A stretch of 64,000 nucleotides of DNA from Haloarcula sp. H-GB4 (lineage in GTDB: Archaea; Halobacteriota; Halobacteria; Halobacteriales; Haloarculaceae): assembly GCF_030848575.1 (NCBI RefSeq), contig NZ_JAVDDX010000003.1:310001-374000 (forward strand), written 5' to 3'. Under the pieces are notes generated by a model, which saw only the letters and a list, made by a program, of their open reading frames with translations, ran no database searches and was not told where the DNA came from. Positions 17,905-26,199 of this stretch are shown here, piece by piece (the first letter of the stretch is position 1; each line of letters opens with the position of its first letter). The position numbers and the translations under genes were made by a program.

Positions 17905-18513
17905 CTACTGACCACCCAGTTCTGTCTCGACCGTCCGTTCAGAGTGTATCCAGAGTCGGGCAGCGCCGCCGATTCCGAGCGCGGCGATGGCAATGCTAGA
18001 GACGATACTGCCAGCCGGAGACAACAGGACCCACAGCACAGCACTGAGCGATGCGCCGATGAGCAGGCCCAACGCTGGTTGTCGGTCGGACAGAATATCG
18101 GTGAAAAGCGTGCCGACGACGAGAAACCCGAAACTTGTGAGTACCAGAACGAACGCGCTACTGACGAGAATCGCGATGCGGACGAACACCCCGCCAGCGA
18201 CACTGAGTCGGGCCAGCGTCGTTGCCCCGTAGAGGCCGACAATACCGACGATCACGTATCCAGCGATGCCGTAGAGGACGGCTGTCATCGGGCTAGCCAG
18301 TATCGCGTTGATCGACTCGTCAACGTAGCCCTGCCGCAGTCGGAGTACTACTGCGCCAGCCACCAGTACAAGAACGAACGAGGCGAGCCCGCGGATCGGT
18401 CTGGACAGTTCGGACCTAACGCCGGGGGCCAACTGCCCCACAACGGGGTTCCAACTGGTTGCGGCCAGTTCCGGGACGGCCGGCGCGACACTGGCAGCCA
18501 CGTCAAAACTCAT
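17905..18513 (-). CDS. Polytopic membrane protein, unknown function
   Basis: This 202-residue protein has about five hydrophobic helices, for example near 46-62 (SFVLVLVAGAVVLRL), 73-95, 105-140 and 150-190. The N-terminal 40 residues are Ala/Pro-rich and may be periplasmic or a poor leader. It converges with the BCCT gene and is divergent from the zinc-ribbon gene. No family motif is recognised. Confidence 0.65.
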   Translation of the reverse strand: MSFDVAASVAPAVPELAATSWNPVVGQLAPGVRSELSRPIRGLASFVLVLVAGAVVLRLRQGYVDESINAILASPMTAVLYGIAGYVIVGIVGLYGATTLARLSVAGGVFVRIAILVSSAFVLVLTSFGFLVVGTLFTDILSDRQPALGLLIGASLSAVLWVLLSPAGSIVSSIAIAALGIGGAARLWIHSERTVETELGGQ

Positions 18514-18727
18514 ACTTCACATACCGTGGGTCACCGTGAAAACCTATCGACCGCACAGCACCGGGTCAGTGTCGGCACTGCCCGGAAATTTAAGCCGTCA
18601 GAATACATACCATGTCACAGTGTCTAGATGGCCCGCAGTTCTGCTCTCGAAGCTTGTTTGGGTTGGGAAGCGGGTTGCGGCGCCACTCCAGCGGAGTGAT
18701 GGGCCGAACAAGTTCAGGCTGTCGAGC

Positions 18728-19051
18728 ATGGACACGGCAACGACGACCTACGACGGTGACATTGGGTGGGCAAGACGGCCGCCAGCGACGGTCGAGTGTC
18801 CGCGATGCGAGTCGAAAATCTTCCAGCACAACGCGCGTGACAGCATCGACTGCCCGCGGTGTGTCGGTGAGTACGGCCACGACGAATTTGCTGACCTGCA
18901 ACTCCTATATCTCACGTGTCCAGTCTGTCGAAGCCGGATGGAACACGGTCAACGACATCCCGAGCGGTTCGACATTCCCGAGTGGGCGACCTGTACGGAC
19001 TGTCGGTACCACTGGGAGTTCGAACACTCCTACGACCACAGTACCGATTAG
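18728..19051 (+). CDS. Zinc-ribbon protein (107 aa)
   Basis: The start at 18728 (MDTATTTYDGD) gives a protein with four C-x2-C knuckles: CPRC, CPRC, CPVC and CTDC. This suggests two zinc ribbons, the first at about residues 25-43 and the second at about 65-95. The longer frame from 18536 lacks coding character upstream. It is probably a small metal-binding protein in nucleic-acid or protein contacts; nothing more specific can be said. Confidence 0.65.
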   Translation: MDTATTTYDGDIGWARRPPATVECPRCESKIFQHNARDSIDCPRCVGEYGHDEFADLQLLYLTCPVCRSRMEHGQRHPERFDIPEWATCTDCRYHWEFEHSYDHSTD

Positions 19052-19165
19052 ACAAGAGGCACACGAACCGGAGTACCGTCATGTGGCTGCCTATGTGTGG
19101 CTTCGAAACGGCCACAGGGTCAAGCGTGGGATGCTCTCCTTATACCACACGCGTTGGATTTAACT

Positions 19166-19399
19166 TCAGTAGTACTTCCAGTCGTCCTCACGGCTTCCCT
19201 GTACGACGTCGCCGTCTTCGTCACGGTCCATCTCCTCTCGCTCGTCGGGCCACCGGATTCCGTCTCCGACGACGCTCTTGTACGCGAAGGCACCTAGGCC
19301 GACGAGTATCAGTAGGAGAACGACGGTCCCAGCGACTGCAGCCACCTGCCCGACGGATTCGAGCAGACCAGAGCCGAGCTGAACCGGAAACTGTACCAT
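19166..19399 (-). CDS. Single-helix membrane protein (77 aa)
   Basis: The frame from ATG 19399 (MVQFPVQLGSGLLESVGQ) has one strong hydrophobic helix, VAAVAGTVVLLLILVGLGAF, followed by a highly charged C-terminus rich in Asp, Glu and Arg. It lies 25 bases downstream of folCP on the same strand and is probably co-transcribed. The reading frame upstream of 19399 is Arg-rich and unlikely. Function unknown. Confidence 0.6.
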   Translation of the reverse strand: MVQFPVQLGSGLLESVGQVAAVAGTVVLLLILVGLGAFAYKSVVGDGIRWPDEREEMDRDEDGDVVQGSREDDWKYY

Positions 19400-19424
19400 A
19401 CATACTGTTGGTGTTGGACGGGTA

Positions 19425-21824
19425 TCATTGTTTCTGCGGCTCAGACGGTCGCGACGCTGTCGCTGATACCGTCTTGAGTACGGCGTTGTTCTCGGAGACG
19501 TCGTGGACCCTGATGGCGTCAGCCCCGCGTTCAGCAGCAAGCGCTGTCGTTGCTAGGGTCGGCGGCAGCCTGTCCGCTCCTGTGTCGCTCATGCCAGCAA
19601 ACATCGACTTCCGGGAGTGCCCGACCAGCACCGGACAACCGAGCGCATGGAACTCGTGGAGTCGGTCGACGAGTTCGAACGATTCGGCGGCGTTCTTCCC
19701 AAACCCACAGCCGGGGTCGACGATAATTTGCTCGCGGTCGATGCCGGCTTGCTCGGCGAGCAGTATCTGCTCCGTGAGGTCTCGAAGCACGTCATCGACG
19801 ACATCGTCGTAGGTCACAGTCCGACCTGGGTCCACCGGCGCAGACAGGCTGTGCATCAGGATAACGGACGCGTCGTGATCAGCAACCACAAACCGCATTT
19901 CGGGGTCCGACAGCCCCGACACGTCGTTGACGATGTCGGCGCCAGCACCCAGCGCCGCGTCAGCGACGGCGGCCTTTCGGGTATCTACGGAGACAGTCGT
20001 GTCAAGCGACGAAACGGCCTCTATGACCGGTACTACGCGATCAATTTCCGTTTCAATGGACACCGGCTCTGCCCCAGGACGCGTGCTCTCGCCGCCGACA
20101 TCGATGATATCCGCCCCGGATTCGATCATCTGTTCTGCGTGACTGATAGCAAGGTCGCGATGGTTGTACTCGCCGCCGTCGTGGAAACTATCCGGCGTAA
20201 CATTGAGAATACCCATCACGGCCGCCTCCTCACTATCGAACGGCGGCGGGAACGACCGCCCAGACAGCCTATCTTCGAGTTGCATGGCGAGGCGACTGAG
20301 CCCCAGCCCGGCCGAAGCCAGACGGTCAGTGAGCTGTTTAAATTGTCGCGGCGTCCCTGAAAGCGTCGTATCGACGAGTTTCTCCGGCATTCCGACAGCC
20401 GAACAGGTACACGTACCGCCACAGTCCTCGAACTCTTGTTTGACGACTCCTGCTTGGTCACGCCGCAACGTGACCGAGAGCATCTGCTGGTGAAGTTGTG
20501 GCTTCTTTCCGACTCCAGCAGTCTCTTCGGTGGACGCCTGCTGGAGAGTCTTTTTCGGAACGACGAGCCGACTCCAGCGGTCCCGAGCCTCGGCCACTGC
20601 GTAGAGTGAGCCGGCCACGAGCACGAAGTCGTCCGCGCCGGCCGCGGCTATGGCTCGTTCGGTAGCTTCGGGGACGGACTCAATCTGCTGTATCTGTGCT
20701 GCCTGCCCCTCAAACGCAGCAGCGAGCGATCCGGTGCCTGCGGCTCGGTCGACCGCCGGTTTCGTCGCGAAGGCCGTCTCGACGGCCGGAAGCGTCGCAA
20801 TCATCTGTTCGTACTCCTTGTCCTGCATCGCGGCGAAGACAACGTGGAGATTATCGTACTCGTATCGCTGGATAAGTGTCGTCAGCGTCTCCATCGCACC
20901 GGGGTTGTGAGAGCCATCGAGAACCACCATCGGGTCGGTCGACCGGATCTCGAATCGGCCCGGCAGCGTCGCAGCCCGCAGCCCCTCGGCAATAGTTTCC
21001 GTGTCTACGTCGGTGAGTTGTCGAGCCAGTGTCGCGGCGACGCCAGCGTTCTCCGCCTGATGCTGTCCAAGTAGCTTGAGGTTCGATTCGAGGGCCCAGT
21101 CCGGCCCCGTGAGCGCGATACGGTTCTCGACGGCCGAGCGCATGCCGTTTTCGACGGCCGTGACATCGGCCGCCTCATCACCGACCGTGACAGTGTCGGT
21201 AATCCCCTGAACCGAATCGAGAGCAGCGCCGGTCGTTCCCGTCACAAGTGGGGCGTCTCTGGGGCTGACCTGCGCTTTGTCGCGAGCGATCTCCTCGACT
21301 GTGTCGCCGAGCAGGTCAGTGTGTTCTAAACTGATACTGGTGACAGCGCTTGCGACGGGATCGACTGCGCTTGTTGCGTCGTACCGGCCGCCAATACCGA
21401 CTTCCAGTACTGCCACGTCGACATCTTCGACATCGAAGTGATAGAACGCCAGCGCCGTGAGTACCTCGAAATGCGTCGGCTTGTCGTCCTCGGCAGCCAG
21501 TTGGTCGATACAGGGATCTATCTGTTCGACGAACTCCGTCACTCGCTCTTTCGGTACCCGACCGCCGTTGACCGTGATTTGCTCCCGGAAACCGTTCAAT
21601 CCTGGCGAGGTGAACAGGCCGACATCGAGCCCGGCGGCTCTGAGCACACTCTCGGTCATTCGGGCGGTACTTCCCTTTCCGTTCGACCCAGCGATCTGCA
21701 CGCTGTCGAAACTGTCGTCCGGGTCACCGAGATGCGAGAGCATCCGCGCCGTCGTATCGGTCCCCAACTTGGGCCGACGACGCTGTAGTGACTGCAGGTA
21801 GTCCGCCGACTCGTGGTACTCCAT
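19425..21824 (-). CDS. folCP: FolC-FolP fusion: dihydrofolate synthase/dihydropteroate synthase
   Basis: This 799-residue protein joins two folate-synthesis enzymes. The N-terminal Mur-ligase-type FolC domain has the ATP loop IAGSNGKGSTARM (residues 44-56), the GIGGRYDAT motif and DGSHNPGA. The C-terminal domain (from about 520) is dihydropteroate synthase, with VMGILNVTPDSFHDGG, VGGESTRPGA, DTRKAAVAD, NDVSG and VGHSRKSMF. The enzyme makes dihydropteroate from pterin diphosphate and p-aminobenzoate and adds glutamate. A bifunctional protein of this type is known from Haloferax volcanii. The ATG at 21824 is chosen over an upstream frame that extends to 21920 because the FolC N-terminus starts there. 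Confidence 0.92.
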   Translation of the reverse strand: MEYHESADYLQSLQRRRPKLGTDTTARMLSHLGDPDDSFDSVQIAGSNGKGSTARMTESVLRAAGLDVGLFTSPGLNGFREQITVNGGRVPKERVTEFVEQIDPCIDQLAAEDDKPTHFEVLTALAFYHFDVEDVDVAVLEVGIGGRYDATSAVDPVASAVTSISLEHTDLLGDTVEEIARDKAQVSPRDAPLVTGTTGAALDSVQGITDTVTVGDEAADVTAVENGMRSAVENRIALTGPDWALESNLKLLGQHQAENAGVAATLARQLTDVDTETIAEGLRAATLPGRFEIRSTDPMVVLDGSHNPGAMETLTTLIQRYEYDNLHVVFAAMQDKEYEQMIATLPAVETAFATKPAVDRAAGTGSLAAAFEGQAAQIQQIESVPEATERAIAAAGADDFVLVAGSLYAVAEARDRWSRLVVPKKTLQQASTEETAGVGKKPQLHQQMLSVTLRRDQAGVVKQEFEDCGGTCTCSAVGMPEKLVDTTLSGTPRQFKQLTDRLASAGLGLSRLAMQLEDRLSGRSFPPPFDSEEAAVMGILNVTPDSFHDGGEYNHRDLAISHAEQMIESGADIIDVGGESTRPGAEPVSIETEIDRVVPVIEAVSSLDTTVSVDTRKAAVADAALGAGADIVNDVSGLSDPEMRFVVADHDASVILMHSLSAPVDPGRTVTYDDVVDDVLRDLTEQILLAEQAGIDREQIIVDPGCGFGKNAAESFELVDRLHEFHALGCPVLVGHSRKSMFAGMSDTGADRLPPTLATTALAAERGADAIRVHDVSENNAVLKTVSATASRPSEPQKQ

Positions 21825-22149
21825 AGCACAATTGGGCGGCGGCGGCCTGATTAATTTATCGCCAGAGCGAATCTGCCTCGATATCACGTACCCAAGTAAC
21901 GTAGCCAATTCGGGCTTCAATCGGTGTAAAACCTAAATACTGGACCTGAAGCTGCGGTCAAGTAATCTCGCAAATTCTGCCTTTGCGGCCACTGTCGGCT
22001 GACCTGCTGTCAGATCTGTGAACAGATCTCGTAAGCCGAGATACATGATGTGGCTTCTAGGGTCTGCAACGGCATCTCGAACACATCCTATCCCGGTAGT
22101 GTCAGTTTCACTAACATTATTACGACGGTGCAGGGAAGAGCTAACTGAG
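21825..22149. other. Divergent promoter region, folCP/fhs
   Basis: This 325-base gap holds the promoters of folCP (minus) and fhs (plus). On the minus strand TAAATTAAT at 21851-21859 is a candidate TATA box for folCP, and AACATTATTA near 22111-22120 is one for fhs about 30 bases before its ATG. No gene is visible. Confidence 0.4.
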
Positions 22150-23895
22150 ATGTCTTCACAGGATGAGCAATCCGCGACCGAAGAGACACGGGAGCCGATT
22201 CCAACGGATTACGATATCGCCCAGTCGACCGATATGGAGCCGATATGGGAACTGGTCGAGCCGTGGGGACTCGGCCTTGACGACCTCCAATACTTCGGCG
22301 AATACACCGCAAAAGTCAAACAACACGCCATCGAGCGCCTCCGCGAACAGGCCGAGAACAGGGAACAGAACCTCGTACTCGTAACCGGAATGACGCCGAC
22401 ACCGAAAGGCGAAGGGAAGACGGTAACGACCGTCGGCCTCGGCCAGACGCTCAACCACGTCGGCGAGGAGGCGATGATTGCCATCCGGGAACCCTCGCTT
22501 GGCCCGGTGTTCGGCGTCAAAGGCGGCGCAGCAGGTGGCGGCCGGTCGCAGGTCCTTCCGATGGAGGACATCAATCTCCACTTCACCGGCGACCTCCACG
22601 CGCTCACCTCCGCGCACAACCTCATTGCTGCAATGCTCGACGCGAAGATCTCGCAGGGCGACGACCTGGACATCGACATCAACAACGTCTCCTGGCCGCG
22701 CGCGATCGATATGAACGACCGCGCGCTCCGGGAGACGGTCGTCGGTCTCGGCGGAAAAACCGGTGGGACGCCGCGGGAGGATAGCTTCATCTTGACGGCG
22801 GCTTCCGAGCTGATGGCGGTCCTCTGTCTGGCCAGCGATATCGGGGATCTGAAAGAGCGCGTCAGTCGCATCATTGTCGCCTACGACGAGGACGGTGACC
22901 CGGTGACTGTCGATGACATCGAGGCAACCGGCCCAGCAACCATGCTTCTCCGGGATGCGATTAAGCCGAACGTCGTCCAGACCATCGAAGGGACGCCGGC
23001 GCTGGTTCACGGCGGGCCGTTCGCGAACATCGCCCATGGAACGAACTCGCTGGTCGCCGACAAGACCGCCTTCGGAATGGGTGACTACCTCGTCACCGAA
23101 GCCGGCTTCGGCTCCGACCTGGGAGCCGAGAAGTTCATGGACGTGGTCTGTCGCAAGGGGGACATGACGCCAAACGCCGTCGTGCTCGTGGCGTCGGTTC
23201 GCGCGCTCAAGTACCACGGACTGGACCAGTGGCCCGTCGACTACGACGAGATCGACGAGGCTGGCGTTGAAGCCGTTGAAGCGGGCTTCTCGAACCTCGA
23301 TAAACACGCGCGGAACCTCCAGAAGTTCGGCGTCCCGGTCGTCGTCTCTGTTAATCGCTTCCCGGACGACACCGACGAGGAGGTTCAGGCTGTACTGGAC
23401 CACTGTCACGACGAACTCAGCGTCAGAGCGGCCGAGTCGAACGTGTTCTCCGATGGCAGTGAGGGCGGTGTCGACCTCGCGGAGAACGTCATCGAAGCAA
23501 CCGAGGAGAGCAACGAGGAGGACTTCCAGATGCTGTACGACGACGAGGACAGCATCAAGAAGAAGATTCACACCGTTGCGACCGAGATTTACGGCGCTGA
23601 CGACGTGAAATACACCGGTGGCGCGCTCGACGACATCGAGCAGATGAACGAGCTTGACTTCGACGATTACCCGGTCGTTATGTCCAAAACGTTCCATTCG
23701 CTGAGCGACGACGCGAGTCAGAAGGGTGCGCCGGAGGGCTGGGAACTCGAAATCAGCGAAGTGTACCCATCCGCCGGCGCGGGCTTCCTCGTCGCGCTCA
23801 CAGCCGATGCGCTCACGATGCCCGGCCTGCCGGCCCGTCCAGCAGCGGCCGACATGGACATCGACGAAGACGGCAACATTTCGGGCCTGTTCTGA
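22150..23895 (+). CDS. fhs: Formate-tetrahydrofolate ligase
   Basis: This 581-residue enzyme joins formate to THF with ATP, or runs backwards to make ATP and formate from 10-formyl-THF. The ATP loop TPTPKGEGKTVTTVG lies at residues 82-96, followed by the family stretches EPSLGPVFGVKGGAAGGG, FTGDLHALTSAHNL and GGPFANIAHGTNS. Length fits the family (about 555-590). The start at 22150 gives a normal N-terminus; upstream frame sequence lacks homology. In a demethylating pathway it would run in the ATP-forming direction, which is an inference. Confidence 0.95.
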   Translation: MSSQDEQSATEETREPIPTDYDIAQSTDMEPIWELVEPWGLGLDDLQYFGEYTAKVKQHAIERLREQAENREQNLVLVTGMTPTPKGEGKTVTTVGLGQTLNHVGEEAMIAIREPSLGPVFGVKGGAAGGGRSQVLPMEDINLHFTGDLHALTSAHNLIAAMLDAKISQGDDLDIDINNVSWPRAIDMNDRALRETVVGLGGKTGGTPREDSFILTAASELMAVLCLASDIGDLKERVSRIIVAYDEDGDPVTVDDIEATGPATMLLRDAIKPNVVQTIEGTPALVHGGPFANIAHGTNSLVADKTAFGMGDYLVTEAGFGSDLGAEKFMDVVCRKGDMTPNAVVLVASVRALKYHGLDQWPVDYDEIDEAGVEAVEAGFSNLDKHARNLQKFGVPVVVSVNRFPDDTDEEVQAVLDHCHDELSVRAAESNVFSDGSEGGVDLAENVIEATEESNEEDFQMLYDDEDSIKKKIHTVATEIYGADDVKYTGGALDDIEQMNELDFDDYPVVMSKTFHSLSDDASQKGAPEGWELEISEVYPSAGAGFLVALTADALTMPGLPARPAAADMDIDEDGNISGLF

Positions 23896-23980
23896 CGGAC
23901 CGGTCCTGCGTTCCAGCATTCGCGTTTCGCTGCCTCGACTTTCAACGGACACTGCTCGACGTTCAACGAGCGGACGCCGC

Positions 23981-24574
23981 TCACCGCTTCGCGTTTGTGA
24001 CCGCTTCGTCGAGCGCCGCTTCGCCGGCCACTTCTGCTTCGTCTGCCCGCTGTTTCATCGCTGCCACGAATGATTCGTCGTCTATCATGTCAAGATTGGC
24101 CCGGACAGTCGAGACGGACGCCCGTAGCGCCGCTGCCGCGAGCAGCACCCCGACAGTCGCGTCCGGGACGGCGACCGGCGTCCCCTTCGCAGTCACCGTA
24201 CGGGCGTGCTCGACGACGTCGAGACAGACCTCGGCCGTCTCTAGTGGCACCTCTGTCGAGCGTTTCGAGGCCGCCTGAATCCGGTTGTCGTTCCCGGATT
24301 CGAACGCGGCCCCGACCGCGTCGACCGCTGCCGCGTCCTCGTCAGCAAGGGCAAGCAGCCGTGCCCGGCTATCGGCCAGCGCATCCGCCAGAGCCGCTAA
24401 TTCACCGAAGTCTGCACTGGGCTCGTCAGCACTGACGGTGTGGATGCAGACCATCTCACAGAGCGCCGCGCCCATCGCCCCGCCGATGGCCGCGACCGCG
24501 CCACCGCTCGGAGTTACCTGCCCCGACGCGACTTCGTCGAGAAACTCGCCGATTGGCTGGTCCCCGAAGGTCAT
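23981..24574 (-). CDS. Cyclodeaminase/cyclohydrolase family protein (FchA/FTCD-C type)
   Basis: This 197-residue protein belongs to the formiminotransferase-cyclodeaminase C-terminal family, which includes methenyl-THF cyclohydrolase FchA. It begins with the typical IGEFLDEVASGQVTPSGGAVAAIGGAMGAAL, where TPSGGAVAA is the family hallmark, and is alpha-helical throughout with GTPVAVPDATVGVLLAAAAL. It converges on fhs. In this setting it would turn 5,10-methenyl-THF into 10-formyl-THF, the substrate of Fhs. A cyclodeaminase role in histidine breakdown is the alternative, but no hut genes are nearby. The ATG at 24574 is preferred over 24628. Confidence 0.85.
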   Translation of the reverse strand: MTFGDQPIGEFLDEVASGQVTPSGGAVAAIGGAMGAALCEMVCIHTVSADEPSADFGELAALADALADSRARLLALADEDAAAVDAVGAAFESGNDNRIQAASKRSTEVPLETAEVCLDVVEHARTVTAKGTPVAVPDATVGVLLAAAALRASVSTVRANLDMIDDESFVAAMKQRADEAEVAGEAALDEAVTNAKR

Positions 24575-24726
24575 TTGTCGGCCACAGTGCCAGTCGTCTC
24601 TGGTGATTGACTGCCCATACTGCACCACTCTCGGCCCACTTGCCTAATGGTTTCCCTGAAGGTATTCGAACGCCATGTGGGCCCTCCCGTCACAAAGGCT
24701 ATGACTGGGCTGTGTCAAGACGAAGT

Positions 24727-25104
24727 ATGGCCTCTTCGTGCGAAACCGTCCAGCCAGCGACGCTACTAACGGAACAGTTCAATACCTGCGAGACGGAGGT
24801 CCGGAAGCTCACGGACCCGCTCGGCTGTGAGGTGATGCGGGTGAATCAGGTCGTCGAACCGGACTCCGTGACGACGCCGCATACGCACGACGGCCAAGAA
24901 GAAGTGTTCGTCGCGACGACCGGCGGCCAGATATCTATCGAATGCGACGTTTACGACGTCCCCTAGCGCAGAGTGGTCCGTGTGTATCCGGATACGGTTC
25001 GAACCCTGTGTAACCATACTGCTGAGACGCACGTGTGGCTTGCCCTCGGTGCGCCACCGGTGGAAACCGTCGATAACTTCGGAAATTACGTTATCGAGGA
25101 ATGA
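24727..25104 (+). pseudogene. Cupin-domain protein interrupted by an in-frame TAG
   Basis: From the ATG at 24727 the frame encodes a cupin: RVNQVVEPDSVTTPHTHDGQ, then EEVFVATTGGQISIE. After 79 codons it meets TAG at 24964-24966. The same frame continues without further stop for 45 codons and restores the second half of the cupin, including VRTLCNHTAETHVWLALG and the end FGNYVIEE, closing with TGA at 25102-25104. One base change (for example GAG to TAG) explains it, so this is probably a recent loss or a sequencing error. The intact protein would be about 125 residues with the first metal-binding H-T-H motif present. Confidence 0.7.
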
Positions 25105-25367
25105 GTCGGGTCGGCCAGTCGCTTCCTCGTCTTCGAGGCTGCACCTCCGCCGAGGACGTGGCCCATCGCCATCTTTCCAAAACGATCGACGAGTACAGGC
25201 CAGGGTTCCGTGGCTAGACCGCATGCACTCATCCTATATGATTACAAATACGTTGAGTTTTGCACCACGCACTGGTCACACAGGCACCATACGCGATCGG
25301 AGACGCAGTAGCAGGTAGAATTCCTGTTTATCAATACCCTCCTGAAATGCGGATCACCCATCAGTGA

Positions 25368-25985
25368 CTACTGGTCGTGTCGTCGAATCGACTCCCTGAA
25401 CTGCGTACGGTCCGCTTCGCTGATCGTTCCGACGTGTTCTCTGGTCGTCGTCTCAGTCTCCGTCTCGATGCCCCGCATGACTTCGCACATGTGCGTTGCG
25501 GTCACCTCGACGACGACGCCGTGCGCGTCGAGTTCATCGGCTAGACCGACTGCGATATCTCGCGTGAGCGTCTCCTGTGTCGTCAGCTGGCGTGACTGCC
25601 ACCGGACGTACCGGATGAGCTTTGATAATCCCACCATTTCTTCCCCGGGTCTGTACGCCACGTGGGCAACGCCCTGGAAGGGGAGCAAGTGATGTTCGCA
25701 CATGCTGTGAAGCGGAATTCCGGTTTTGACGATGAGTCCGTCGGTCTCCGCATTGAAGGTCCGCATGACCGGTCCTGACTCGGACCGAGACCCTGCCGTC
25801 AGCGTCTCGAACATGTCCGGGACACGCCGGCTCCACGTATCCGAGAGCGCTGCCGAATCGGGATCACGGCCAGCGGCTTCAAGCAGAAGGCGAGCGCCAC
25901 GTCGCGCCTTCTCTTCGTCAAAGCCGTCTGTCGGTTGGGTTGCAGTATCGTGCTGTTGTGCAGGTTCCTGTTCCCGGGAATCCAT
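25368..25985 (-). CDS. folE: GTP cyclohydrolase I (FolE1)
   Basis: This 205-residue enzyme converts GTP to dihydroneopterin triphosphate, the first step of folate synthesis. The zinc ligands of the type I enzyme are present as C96 and H99 in MCEHHLLPFQG and C167 in THMCEVMRG. Further motifs are VGLSKL, RQLTTQETLTRDI and the final helix. Length fits bacterial FolE1. Many archaea use the unrelated MptA for this step, so a FolE1 gene here may be acquired. The start at 25985 avoids a short unlikely extension to 26015. It sits on the edge of the folate/C1 region next to a broken cupin gene. Confidence 0.93.
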   Translation of the reverse strand: MDSREQEPAQQHDTATQPTDGFDEEKARRGARLLLEAAGRDPDSAALSDTWSRRVPDMFETLTAGSRSESGPVMRTFNAETDGLIVKTGIPLHSMCEHHLLPFQGVAHVAYRPGEEMVGLSKLIRYVRWQSRQLTTQETLTRDIAVGLADELDAHGVVVEVTATHMCEVMRGIETETETTTREHVGTISEADRTQFRESIRRHDQ

Positions 25986-26199
25986 TACAAGCAAACAGGG
26001 GGACTCGACGTACAAAGTCTCTGTTCCCCATCAGTTCACTACTCGAATAACAGTGGTAACATTGTGATTTCGCACCACAACGTATCACCGACTGTGAATA
26101 TCCTGTATTACAAGAATGTTCAATGAGTCCCCCACATGTCAGTAAATGCGTTCCTGTTGACCGACGGGCCAGCCGCAACGTTGCTTTCGTAACGCTGTT

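Noticed and set aside
22156-23952. Antisense open frame of 598 codons across fhs
   Set aside because: Same reason: it is a codon-phase shadow of a strongly conserved gene.
23990-24650. Plus-strand frames opposite the cyclodeaminase gene
   Set aside because: They are Ser/Ala/Arg-rich complements of the cyclodeaminase gene, whose motifs are clear on the minus strand.
24964-24966. TAG in the cupin gene as a pyrrolysine codon
   Set aside because: Methylamine-type context makes it tempting, but haloarchaea of this type are not known to carry the pyl genes, cupins do not use pyrrolysine, and no pyl gene is in the window. A point mutation is simpler.
24992-25004. GGTTCGAACC as a tRNA T-arm
   Set aside because: It lies in the continuing cupin frame and no matching acceptor, D or anticodon arms are found around it.
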